From an uncultured Moraxellaceae bacterium (GTDB taxonomy: Bacteria; Pseudomonadota; Gammaproteobacteria; Pseudomonadales; Moraxellaceae), in NCBI GenBank assembly GCA_937928295.1, contig CALEYY010000352.1:1-13332 (forward strand): a DNA stretch of 13,332 nt, given 5' to 3'. The translations under genes and the position numbers were made by a program. Under the pieces are notes generated by a model. It saw only the letters and a list, made by a program, of their open reading frames with translations. It was not told the DNA's origin and did no database searches. Each line of letters opens with the position of its first letter. The stretch's first letter is position 1. This document shows positions 1 to 6,520 of the stretch, piece after piece.

Positions 1-443
1 TGCCGGTGATTCGCAAGGACTTTCTCTGCGACCCGTATCAGGTCATCGAAGCGCGGGCGCTGGGTGCCGACTGCGTGCTGCTGATCGTTGCAGCGTTGTC
101 GGATGCGCAGTTGCAGGAGCTCAACGCCTGCGCCATCGAGCAAGGTCTTGATGTGCTGATTGAAGTGCATGATCGCGCCGAGCTGCTGCGCTCGTTACCG
201 CTGAACAGCCCGCTGGTCGGCATCAACAACCGCAATCTGCACACCTTTGAAGTCAGCCTGCAGGCCACGCTCGACTTGCTCAGTGACATCCCGAAAGACC
301 GCACGGTTATCACCGAAAGCGGTATTTTCACGCGCGACGATGTGGCACGCATGCGCGATCACGCCGTGCACGGCTTCCTCGTGGGCGAGGCGTTCATGCG
401 TGCGCCGGAGCCCGGCGAGAAATTGGCCGAATTGTTTTTCTGA
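1..443 (+). CDS. trpC: Indole-3-glycerol phosphate synthase, C-terminal part (5' truncated)
   Basis: Catalyses ring closure of CdRP to indole-3-glycerol phosphate in cytosolic tryptophan synthesis. Only about 147 residues of a roughly 265-residue TIM barrel are present; the gene enters from the left edge in the frame starting at base 3, so the GTG at 6 is an internal Val codon. Visible family motifs are V-I-R-K-D-F (its Lys belongs to the active site), ALGADCVLLI, LIEVHD (catalytic Glu), VGINNRNL (substrate-binding Asn/Arg), ITESGI and GFLVGEAFMRAP (phosphate-binding loop). The stop is at 441-443. The osmC-like gene follows after 20 bases on the same strand, so co-transcription from the trp operon is plausible. 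No terminator lies between them. Identification is firm. Confidence 0.97.
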   Translation, partial: PVIRKDFLCDPYQVIEARALGADCVLLIVAALSDAQLQELNACAIEQGLDVLIEVHDRAELLRSLPLNSPLVGINNRNLHTFEVSLQATLDLLSDIPKDRTVITESGIFTRDDVARMRDHAVHGFLVGEAFMRAPEPGEKLAELFF

Positions 444-463
444 TGATTTGAGAGGATTGCTCT

Positions 464-883
464 GTGGAAGCACGAATTACCTGGAATGGCGATGTCAGTT
501 TCAAGGCCAAATCCGGCACCGGTCACGAAGTCATCATGGATGGCCCGCCCGATCTCGGTGGGCGTAACCTCGGTGCCCGCCCCATGGAGATGATGCTGAT
601 GGGCATGGGCGGTTGCACCAGCTTTGATGTCATGACCATCCTGAAAAAGTCGCGCCAGCAAGTCACGAATTGCGAGGCCGTGTTGCAGGCCGAACGGGCC
701 GATGCTGTGCCGGCTGTGTTCACGAAAATCCATGTGCACTTCATCGTCACCGGCACGGATTTGAAGGAGGCGCAGGTCAAGCGGGCGGTGGAGCTGTCGG
801 CCGAGAAATACTGCTCGGCCTCCATCATGCTGCAGGCCGCCGGCGTGGTGATCACGCACAGCTACGAGATGATTGCCGCCTAA
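464..883 (+). CDS. OsmC family protein (YhfA-type)
   Basis: This 139-residue protein resembles E. coli YhfA along its whole length (start MEARITWNGD, PMEMMLMGMGGCTSFDV, HFIVTGTDLKEAQVKRAV, LSAEKYCSASIML, end ITHSYEMIAA). The OsmC/Ohr fold forms an intertwined dimer, with two cysteines per site in peroxide-reducing members; here Cys51 (GGC-T) and Cys117 (KYC-S) are both kept. The exact substrate of the YhfA branch is not established. The start is GTG at 464, supported by AGAGGA at 451-456. It follows trpC by 20 bases, and its stop overlaps the stop of the convergent coq7. In Pseudomonas an osmC-like gene also sits near trpC and coq7, which supports the call. Confidence 0.93.
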   Translation: MEARITWNGDVSFKAKSGTGHEVIMDGPPDLGGRNLGARPMEMMLMGMGGCTSFDVMTILKKSRQQVTNCEAVLQAERADAVPAVFTKIHVHFIVTGTDLKEAQVKRAVELSAEKYCSASIMLQAAGVVITHSYEMIAA

Positions 884-1521
884 AGGTAGTAAGTCGTTCC
901 CGTCATCACCATCGACATCGCCTGCATGGCTTTCTGCACCGGCTCCGGCAATGTCGCCGCGCCGGCGCGCAAAGCCATGTCGCGATGCTCGGCTTCATCA
1001 CTATGCATCTGCGCCAGCACGGCGCGCGTGCGCAGATCGTTCAGCGGCAAGCGCGTGAGATGCCCCTGCAAATGCTCGCAGACCTGCCGTTCGGTTTCCG
1101 CGACAAAGCCCAGGCTCCATTTGTCGCCCGCTATTCCCGCCAATGCGCCAATGCTGAATGACGCTGCATAGAACAGCGGGTTGAGCACACTGGGCGATGC
1201 TCCCAGCTCATCCAGCCGTTGCTGGCACCAGGCCAGATGGTCGACCTCTTCCTGCGCGGCATGCTCCATGTCCTGGCGCACAGCTGGCAGTCGAGCGGTC
1301 AGTGCCTGGCCGTGATACAGCGCCTGCGCGCAGACCTCGCCGGTATGATTGATGCGCATGAAGCCGCTGATCTGACGCTGCTCTTCCTCGCTCAGGCCGG
1401 CTTCCGGCAGGGCAGCAGCCGGCGATGGCCGTGTTGCGGTCACGGCATCGTGGGCGAGGGTGCGCAAGACCTTGTCGGCCTCGCCAATCAGGCGGTCAAA
1501 GAAACTATAGCGGCGTCCCAT
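880..1521 (-). CDS. coq7: 3-demethoxyubiquinol 3-hydroxylase (Coq7/UbiF-type di-iron)
   Basis: Performs the penultimate, O2-dependent ring hydroxylation in ubiquinone synthesis at the inner membrane face, replacing flavin-dependent UbiF in Pseudomonas-type bacteria. The 213-residue sequence has the di-iron ligand pattern of the family: Glu62 (INHTGEV), Glu92-x-x-His95 (EEVDH), Glu144 (ETERQV) and Glu176-x-x-His179 (DEAEH). The hydrophobic helix around FSIGALAGIAGDK (about 122-134), thought to contact membrane and quinone, is present. The end TTYYL matches what I recall of Acinetobacter Coq7. The ATG at 1519-1521 has GGGAG upstream on the minus strand. It lies 39 bases after hinT and is probably co-transcribed with it. 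Its stop overlaps that of the osmC-like gene. Confidence 0.96.
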   Translation of the reverse strand: MGRRYSFFDRLIGEADKVLRTLAHDAVTATRPSPAAALPEAGLSEEEQRQISGFMRINHTGEVCAQALYHGQALTARLPAVRQDMEHAAQEEVDHLAWCQQRLDELGASPSVLNPLFYAASFSIGALAGIAGDKWSLGFVAETERQVCEHLQGHLTRLPLNDLRTRAVLAQMHSDEAEHRDMALRAGAATLPEPVQKAMQAMSMVMTGTTYYL

Positions 1522-1560
1522 TCAAATCTCCCGGAAGGCCAATTCAACCGAAATGCCAGC

Positions 1561-1905
1561 TCAGCCCGGCGGCCAGCTCAGGCGGCGCCCGGCGAGCAGA
1601 TGCAGATGGATGTGATGCACGCTCTGGCCGCCATCCTGATTGCAATTCATCACTACGCGATAGCCATCGTCAGCAAGGTTGTGTTCCTTCGCCAGCGCGG
1701 TCGCGGTGGTGATGAGCTCGCCCAGCAGCGCGGCCTCGCTCGCGGGCACATCATTGAGCGTGGTGAAGTGCTGCTTGGGGATAATCAGCAGATGCGTCGG
1801 GGCCGCCGGAAACAGATCATGGAAGGCCACGATGCGTTCATTTTCAAAGACGATGCGCGAGTTCACTTCATGGTGGGCGATCTTGCAGAAAATACAGTCC
1901 GTCAT
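1561..1905 (-). CDS. hinT: HIT family (HinT-like) purine nucleotide phosphoramidase
   Basis: A 114-residue histidine-triad protein. HinT enzymes are cytosolic dimers that hydrolyse adenosine phosphoramidates and acyl-adenylates such as lysyl-AMP. The signature His-x-His-x-His is at 98-102 (HIHLH, middle His100 being the expected nucleophile), preceded by GGQSVH. The N-terminal CIFCKI pair (Cys4, Cys7), VFENERIVAFHDLFPAAPTH and the ending WPPG are all typical. The ATG at 1903-1905 gives the usual HinT length; the ribosome site (AGGA about 9 bases upstream) is modest. It is read first, with coq7 39 bases downstream on the same strand. A HIT gene next to coq7 is also found in Pseudomonas aeruginosa as I recall it. 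Confidence 0.95.
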   Translation of the reverse strand: MTDCIFCKIAHHEVNSRIVFENERIVAFHDLFPAAPTHLLIIPKQHFTTLNDVPASEAALLGELITTATALAKEHNLADDGYRVVMNCNQDGGQSVHHIHLHLLAGRRLSWPPG

Positions 1906-1941
1906 GCCGGAAAATCCTGTTCGAGAAGGGTTGGGGCGATG

Positions 1942-1956
1942 CCCGTAGACTACGGG
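1942..1956. promoter_or_regulatory. Perfect inverted repeat CCCGTAG-A-CTACGGG, candidate operator
   Basis: Two 7-base arms are perfectly complementary around one central base. The repeat covers the predicted -10 box of the hinT promoter. No T-tract follows on either strand, so it is not an intrinsic terminator. A dimeric repressor site is a reasonable inference; the regulator is unknown. Confidence 0.4.
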
Positions 1957-1975
1957 GTCTGCAGCACAGACTCAA
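1947..1975 (-). promoter_or_regulatory. Putative sigma-70 promoter of hinT-coq7
   Basis: Read on the minus strand: TTGAGT (plus 1970-1975), a 17-base spacer, then TAGTCT (plus 1947-1952). Each hexamer matches consensus at 4 of 6. Transcription would begin near 1940, giving a leader of about 35 bases. This is the best candidate in the gap but not strong on its own. Confidence 0.35.
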
Positions 1976-2028
1976 TCAATGGTATGCTCTCGCGCCGGTC
2001 AAGCAGCTTGCCCGCCACCCCCCGCTTG

Positions 2029-2034
2029 TATTAA
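2029..2034 (+). promoter_or_regulatory. Possible -10 of an upstream sigma-70 glnA promoter
   Basis: TATTAA at 2029-2034 with TTGCCC at 2008-2013, but only a 15-base spacer. The predicted start near 2041 falls inside the first NtrC-like site, recalling glnAp1 of E. coli, where NtrC represses the sigma-70 promoter. The spacing makes this weak. Confidence 0.2.
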
Positions 2035-2037
2035 GTG

Positions 2038-2115
2038 CGCACCAAGTTGGCGCAATGTTGGCGTAAAAGCACCGTTATGGTGATTTCTGACGCTAATATG
2101 CACCGAGTTGGCGCA
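2038..2115 (+). promoter_or_regulatory. Three NtrC-binding-site-like elements upstream of glnA
   Basis: Enteric NtrC sites follow TGCACC-N5-GGTGCA. Three matches occur in a row: site 1 at 2038-2054 (cGCACC-AAGTT-GGCGCA), site 2 at 2068-2084 (aGCACC-GTTAT-GGTGAt) and site 3 at 2099-2115 (TGCACC-GAGTT-GGCGCA). Their centres (2046, 2076, 2107) are 30 and 31 bases apart, about three helical turns, so the dimers would lie on one face of the DNA. Relative to a start predicted at 2161 the centres are at about -115, -85 and -54. Together with the sigma-54 element this points to activation of glnA under nitrogen limitation. ntrBC itself is not in the window. Confidence 0.8.
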
Positions 2116-2134
2116 ATCTTGTGTGCTGGTGTCG

Positions 2135-2150
2135 TGGCACGCAATTTGCT
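2135..2150 (+). promoter_or_regulatory. Sigma-54 (RpoN) promoter of glnA
   Basis: The sequence TGGCACGCAATTTGCT fits the -24/-12 consensus TGGCACG-N4-TTGC(A/T) at every defined position. The invariant GG (2136-2137) and GC (2148-2149) have the required 12-base offset. Transcription should start near 2161, leaving a leader of about 99 bases before glnA. Confidence 0.9.
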
Positions 2151-2179
2151 AAAACCGTCCAGTGATACTGGCATGTGCT

Positions 2180-2204
2180 CCCGTTTTTAACGGGCAACGG
2201 CCCG
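2180..2204 (+). other. Two overlapping, mutually exclusive hairpins in the glnA leader
   Basis: Hairpin 1 pairs CCCGTT (2180-2185) with AACGGG (2189-2194) around a TTT loop. Hairpin 2 pairs CGGGC (2191-2195) with GCCCG (2200-2204) around AACG. They share 2191-2194, so only one can form at a time. Neither is followed by a U-tract. Function is unknown. Confidence 0.4.
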
Positions 2205-2259
2205 AGTGTCCCGACGAATTCATCAAAAGTCTGTGCATTGCTCTGTGGAGGAGCTAACC

Positions 2260-3669
2260 ATGTCGAACAAGGTCCTGAAACTGATCAAGGAAAACGAAGC
2301 CAAGTGGGTCGATTTCCGTTTTACCGATACCAAGGGCAAGGAACAGCATGTTTCCTACCCGTCGCACACCATCGATGAAGACACCTTCGTCAACGGCAAG
2401 ATGTTCGACGGCTCGTCGATCACTGGCTGGAAGGGCATCGAAGCGTCCGACATGATCCTGCTGCCGGATGCCGAAACCGCCTTCATGGACCCGTTCTTCG
2501 AAGAGTCCACCGTTGTCGTCACCTGTGACGTCATCGAGCCGTCCACCATGGAAGGTTACGAGCGTGACCCGCGCTCCATCGCCAAGCGCGCTGAAGCCTA
2601 CCTGAAGTCCACCGGTATCGGTGACACCGCTTTCTTCGGCCCGGAGCCGGAATTCTTCGTGTTCGACGAAGTGAAGTGGGACATCAACATGGCTGGCTCG
2701 TCGCACAAGATGATCGCCGAAGAAGCCGCCTGGTCGACCAACAACGATTACGAAGGTGGCAACACCGGTCACCGTCCGCGCGTCAAGGGCGGCTACTTCC
2801 CGGTTCCGCCGATCGATTCTGCTCAGGATCTGCGTTCGGCCATGTGTACAGCCATCGAAGCCATGCTGGGTGTTGGCAAGGTCGAAGTGCAACATCACGA
2901 AGTGGCTTCCTGCCAGTCCGAAATCGGCGTGACCTTCAACACGCTGGTACGCAAGGCTGACGAAGTTCAAGTCCTGAAGTACGCCGTGCACAATGTTGCT
3001 CACGCGTTCGGCAAGACCGCCACTTTCATGCCGAAGCCCATCGTTGGTGACAACGGTTCCGGTATGCATGTGCACATGTCCATCGCCAAAGATGGCAAGA
3101 ACCTGTTTGCTGGCGACGATTATGCCGGCCTGTCGGAAATGGCTCTGTTCTTCATTGGCGGCGTCATCAAGCACGCTCGCGCACTGAACGCCATCACCAA
3201 TCCGGCTACCAACTCCTACAAGCGTCTGGTTCCGCACTACGAAGCCCCGATCATGCTGGCCTACTCGGCCCGTAACCGTTCGGCCTCGATCCGTATTCCG
3301 TATGTCGCCAGCCCTAAGGGTCGTCGTATCGAAGCGCGTTTCCCGGATCCGGCTGCCAACCCGTACCTGTGTTTCGCAGCACTGCTGATGGCTGGCCTCG
3401 ACGGCATCCAGAACAAGATCCACCCGGGCGCCGCTGCAGACAAGAACCTGTACGACCTGCCGCCGGAAGAAGAAGCGAAGATCCCGACCGTGGCTCACAA
3501 CCTGGAAATGGCTCTGGACGCCCTCAAGGCCGACCACGAGTTCCTGACCAAGGGTGGCGTGTTCACCAAGGAAATGCTGGACGCCTACATCGATCTGAAG
3601 ACCGAAGAAGCGCGTCGCGTCAGCACCTTCGTATCGCCGATCGAATTCGATCTGTACTACTCGGTGTAA
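2260..3669 (+). CDS. glnA: Glutamine synthetase type I (GSI-beta, adenylylation-regulated)
   Basis: Makes glutamine from glutamate, ammonia and ATP as a cytosolic dodecamer, the main entry of ammonia into metabolism. The protein has 469 residues, the length of E. coli GlnA. Visible motifs are MFDGSSITGWKGIEASDM (Asp latch region), FFGPEPEFFVFD (metal-binding Glu), GSGMHVHMS (ATP/metal loop), the glutamate loop around ITNPATNSYKRL, and NRSASIRIP. Tyr398 counting Met1, in NLYDLPPEE, is the adenylylation site used by GlnE, encoded next door. The start is ATG 2260, with GGAGGAG at 2247-2253 six bases ahead; an in-frame GTG at 2206 would add 18 residues without a ribosome site. It is controlled by the NtrC/sigma-54 promoter upstream and ended by a strong terminator. 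Codon choice is that of a highly expressed gene. Confidence 0.99.
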   Translation: MSNKVLKLIKENEAKWVDFRFTDTKGKEQHVSYPSHTIDEDTFVNGKMFDGSSITGWKGIEASDMILLPDAETAFMDPFFEESTVVVTCDVIEPSTMEGYERDPRSIAKRAEAYLKSTGIGDTAFFGPEPEFFVFDEVKWDINMAGSSHKMIAEEAAWSTNNDYEGGNTGHRPRVKGGYFPVPPIDSAQDLRSAMCTAIEAMLGVGKVEVQHHEVASCQSEIGVTFNTLVRKADEVQVLKYAVHNVAHAFGKTATFMPKPIVGDNGSGMHVHMSIAKDGKNLFAGDDYAGLSEMALFFIGGVIKHARALNAITNPATNSYKRLVPHYEAPIMLAYSARNRSASIRIPYVASPKGRRIEARFPDPAANPYLCFAALLMAGLDGIQNKIHPGAAADKNLYDLPPEEEAKIPTVAHNLEMALDALKADHEFLTKGGVFTKEMLDAYIDLKTEEARRVSTFVSPIEFDLYYSV

Positions 3670-3709
3670 GTTGTTGCACAAGGTGGCCTGAAAAGGTCGC
3701 TGCGTGAAT

Positions 3710-3745
3710 AAAAGGCCTGCTCGCAAGAGCGGGCCTTTTGTTTTT
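3710..3745 (+). terminator. Intrinsic terminator after glnA
   Basis: A 13-base-pair stem (3710-3722 with 3727-3739, one G-U pair) closes a GCAA tetraloop and is followed by G then five T (3741-3745). The flanking A and T runs make it potentially bidirectional. It separates glnA from glnE, so glnE probably needs its own promoter or read-through. Confidence 0.93.
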
Positions 3746-3756
3746 GGCGACCGGGC

Positions 3757-3772
3757 TGGCATGATCGGTGCC
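3757..3772 (+). promoter_or_regulatory. Weak sigma-54-like motif before glnE
   Basis: TGGCATG-N4-GTGCC has GG (3758-3759) and GC (3770-3771) at the correct 12-base offset, with three mismatches to the wider consensus. A start near 3783 would leave only about seven leader bases before the glnE ATG at 3790. Speculative. Confidence 0.15.
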
Positions 3773-3789
3773 TTGTCCTGGGGCACGAT

Positions 3790-6501
3790 ATGACGAAAGA
3801 GGCAGTTCGCCCGGAGCAGTGGTCTCCGTGGTTACAGGAACGCTTGCAGCGTGGCGTGGAGATCGCCGCTGCACACAGCGTAGAAGAGGTGTGGTTGCTG
3901 CGAGTGCAGCAGGCCGTGGCAGGCCTGCCAACAGCTTCCGAGCGCCCGTTGACCGAACTGGCGCGTGGCGTGGATCCAGCCTGGCAGGCCGCTTTACGCC
4001 AGCTCCGTACGCGTGAGCAGATGCGCTTCATTTCGCGTGACCTGCAGCGGCTCTGCACACTGCCGGAGCTGACCCGCGAGTTGTCCGAATTTGCCGATGC
4101 GGTGCTCGAAGTCGCTTTGGCTCAGGCTCATGCCGATGTAGCCCTGCTGCATGGCGAGCCGATTGGCGAGGACTCTGGCCAGTCGCAGCAGATGATCATC
4201 ATCGGCATGGGCAAGCTTGGCGCGCATGAGCTGAATCTTTCCTCCGACATCGATCTCATGTTCACTTATGCCGAAGACGGCGAGACGAATGGTCGTCGCG
4301 CCATCAGCAATCAGGAGTTCTTCGTCAAGGTCGGCCAGCGCATCATCCAGCTGCTCGATCCGGTTACCGCGGATGGCTTCGTATTTCGTGTGGACATGCG
4401 TTTGCGACCTTGGGGCGATGGCTCGGCGCTGGCTATGAGCGTTGATGCCATGGAGACTTATTACGAGCGCCACGGCCGCGAATGGGAGCGCTATGCCCTG
4501 ATCAAGGCGCGCATCTGTGCCGGCGACCGCCAGCATGGCGAGCTGCTGATGCGAGCGCTGCGACCGTTCGTGTTTCGTCGCTACATCGATTTCGGTGTGT
4601 TCGAGTCGTTGCGCGAAATGAAGGCGATGATCGAGCGCGAAGTGCGTCGGCTGGATCGTGAGGACAACATCAAGCTCGGCCGGGGTGGCATCCGCGAGGT
4701 CGAGTTCATTGCGCAGGCGTTCCAGCTCATTCGCGGCGGTGTGGATACGGCCTTGCAGGAGCGACAGCTGCTCAAGGTCCTGCCGATGCTGGCCGAGCGA
4801 GGCTTGCTGCCGGCCATCGCTGTGGAAGAGCTGACGCAGGCCTACCACTTTCTGCGCGACAGCGAACATCGCATTCAGGCCCTGCACGATCAGCAAACGC
4901 AAATGCTGCCGGTGGATGCTGCCGATCGCCAGCGCCTGGCCGAGGCCATGGGTTTTGCCGACTGGCCGGCCTATGCCGCGGCATTGGCCGTTGAACGCGA
5001 CAAGGTGCATCGATACTTTCGCGATGTGATTGATGTGCGCGAGCCTCAGCACGAAGCCGTAGCACCGGCGCCTGAGCAATGGCCATCGCCCATACAGGCC
5101 TTGCGCGACAGTCGCGCACTGGTTCAGCTCAGCGTCACCGGCCGCGAGCGCCTGGATCGCCTGCTGCCAATTCTCGTCCGCGAATGTGCAGCGCATGACA
5201 ATGGCGAGCAGGCATTGGTACGCATCATTCCCCTGATCGAAGCGACGCTGAAACGCTCGGCTTATCTCGTGCTGCTCAGCGAAAATCCGGAAGCGCTGAA
5301 GCGTCTGATCGACCTCTGCGCGGCCAGTCCGTGGATGGCGCAGCTGCTGGCGCGCTATCCGGCCCTGCTCGACGAGCTGCTCAATGCCGCTACGCTATTC
5401 GCGCCGCCATCGCGCGCCGAACTCGCGGCCGACTTGCGTGCGCAGCTGGCGCGCGTGCCGGAGGATGATCTCGAGCGGCAAATGGATATCCTGCGCCTGT
5501 TCCAGAAAGGCCAGCTACTCAGGGTCGCGGCCTCGGACCTAAAGGGCACCTTGCCGCTGATGAAAATCAGCGATTCGCTGACCTGGATCGCCGAAGCGGT
5601 ATTGCAGGAAGTGCTGCACCTGAGCTGGCGCCAGCTGGTGGCGCGTCACGGCACGCCGCTGGATCGCCACGGCAACGCCTGCGACCCCGGCTTCATCATC
5701 GTCGGTTACGGCAAGCTCGGCGGCCTTGAGCTGGGCTACGGCTCTGACCTTGATCTGGTTTTTATTCACGATGCCGATGCCCAGCGCGACACGGTCGGCG
5801 GCATCAAACCGCTGGACGGTGCCAGCTTCTTTGCCCGTCTCGGCCAGAAGATCATCCACCTGCTGACCACCAGCATGGGCAGCGGCCTACTCTACGAGGT
5901 CGACATGCGCCTGCGCCCGTCTGGCGCATCGGGCCTGCTGGTCACATCGCTGGACGGCTTTGCGCAGTATCAGCGCGAACAAGCCTGGACCTGGGAGCAT
6001 CAGGCGCTGGTGCGCGCTCGCGTCGTGGTTGGCGATCCGGCGCTGGCGGTTCGTTTCGACGAAGTTCGTGCCGGCGTGCTGGCGCAGTCGCGAGCCGTGC
6101 CGACGCTACGGCAGGAAGTACGCGAGATGCGACAGAAAATGCGCGATCATCTGGCCCCGAAAGATCCGGCCGAGATCGACCTCAAGCACAGTCCCGGCGG
6201 CCTCGTAGATATCGAGTTTCTGGTGCAGTACCTCACGCTGGCTCATGCGCATGAGCATCCCGCGCTCACACAATGGCCGGACAATGTTCGCCTGCTCGAC
6301 ACGCTGGCGCAGGAGGGCTTGATGCCCGCCGCCGATGCCGACGCCTTGAAGGCGGCCTATCTTGCCCTGCGCCGAGCCGGCCATGCGCGCGCGCTGGCGG
6401 GGGCCGACAAGGGCTTGAGTGCGGATGAACTGATGGCCGAGCGCGCGCTGGTGCAGCGGCTCTGGACTGACACCATGCATGACGATGCTATGATGCCCTG
6501 A
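3790..6501 (+). CDS. glnE: Bifunctional glutamine synthetase adenylyltransferase/deadenylase
   Basis: GlnE attaches AMP to a tyrosine of glutamine synthetase when nitrogen is plentiful and removes it when nitrogen is scarce, under PII control. The 903 residues (E. coli about 946) hold two nucleotidyltransferase domains. The N-terminal deadenylase half has GMGKLG (139-144) and SSDIDL with Asp153/Asp155. The C-terminal adenylylating half has GYGKLG (639-644) and GSDLDL with Asp653/Asp655. Each is followed by VDMRLRP, YERxxxxWERYALIKAR or YQREQAWTWEHQALVRAR, and a GGxxxxEF helical region. Both catalytic pairs are intact. The start ATG 3790 has only a weak purine stretch upstream. Placement directly behind its target glnA is less usual than the conserved glnE-ilvE pairing; here about 2.4 kb of extra genes separate glnE from ilvE. 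Confidence 0.98.
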   Translation: MTKEAVRPEQWSPWLQERLQRGVEIAAAHSVEEVWLLRVQQAVAGLPTASERPLTELARGVDPAWQAALRQLRTREQMRFISRDLQRLCTLPELTRELSEFADAVLEVALAQAHADVALLHGEPIGEDSGQSQQMIIIGMGKLGAHELNLSSDIDLMFTYAEDGETNGRRAISNQEFFVKVGQRIIQLLDPVTADGFVFRVDMRLRPWGDGSALAMSVDAMETYYERHGREWERYALIKARICAGDRQHGELLMRALRPFVFRRYIDFGVFESLREMKAMIEREVRRLDREDNIKLGRGGIREVEFIAQAFQLIRGGVDTALQERQLLKVLPMLAERGLLPAIAVEELTQAYHFLRDSEHRIQALHDQQTQMLPVDAADRQRLAEAMGFADWPAYAAALAVERDKVHRYFRDVIDVREPQHEAVAPAPEQWPSPIQALRDSRALVQLSVTGRERLDRLLPILVRECAAHDNGEQALVRIIPLIEATLKRSAYLVLLSENPEALKRLIDLCAASPWMAQLLARYPALLDELLNAATLFAPPSRAELAADLRAQLARVPEDDLERQMDILRLFQKGQLLRVAASDLKGTLPLMKISDSLTWIAEAVLQEVLHLSWRQLVARHGTPLDRHGNACDPGFIIVGYGKLGGLELGYGSDLDLVFIHDADAQRDTVGGIKPLDGASFFARLGQKIIHLLTTSMGSGLLYEVDMRLRPSGASGLLVTSLDGFAQYQREQAWTWEHQALVRARVVVGDPALAVRFDEVRAGVLAQSRAVPTLRQEVREMRQKMRDHLAPKDPAEIDLKHSPGGLVDIEFLVQYLTLAHAHEHPALTQWPDNVRLLDTLAQEGLMPAADADALKAAYLALRRAGHARALAGADKGLSADELMAERALVQRLWTDTMHDDAMMP

Positions 6502-6520
6502 CCCTTTTGCGATCACCTCT

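Noticed and set aside
1219..2034. Plus-strand open frame over coq7 and hinT
   Set aside because: The minus strand encodes clear Coq7 and HinT proteins with catalytic residues; the plus frame is a shadow.
2206..2259. GTG at 2206 as glnA start
   Set aside because: ATG 2260 has GGAGGAG six bases upstream and gives the 469-residue length of the family.
2161..2259. Glutamine riboswitch in the glnA leader
   Set aside because: The known glnA and downstream-peptide RNA folds are not recognisable; only short simple hairpins are present.
2254..3786. Long open frame of 510 codons on the minus strand
   Set aside because: It is exactly antisense to glnA, has no recognisable domain, and reflects the strong codon bias of glnA.
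3994..5196. Minus-strand open frame of 400 codons
   Set aside because: Antisense to glnE, which has both catalytic motifs; the opposite frame shows only composition-driven sequence.
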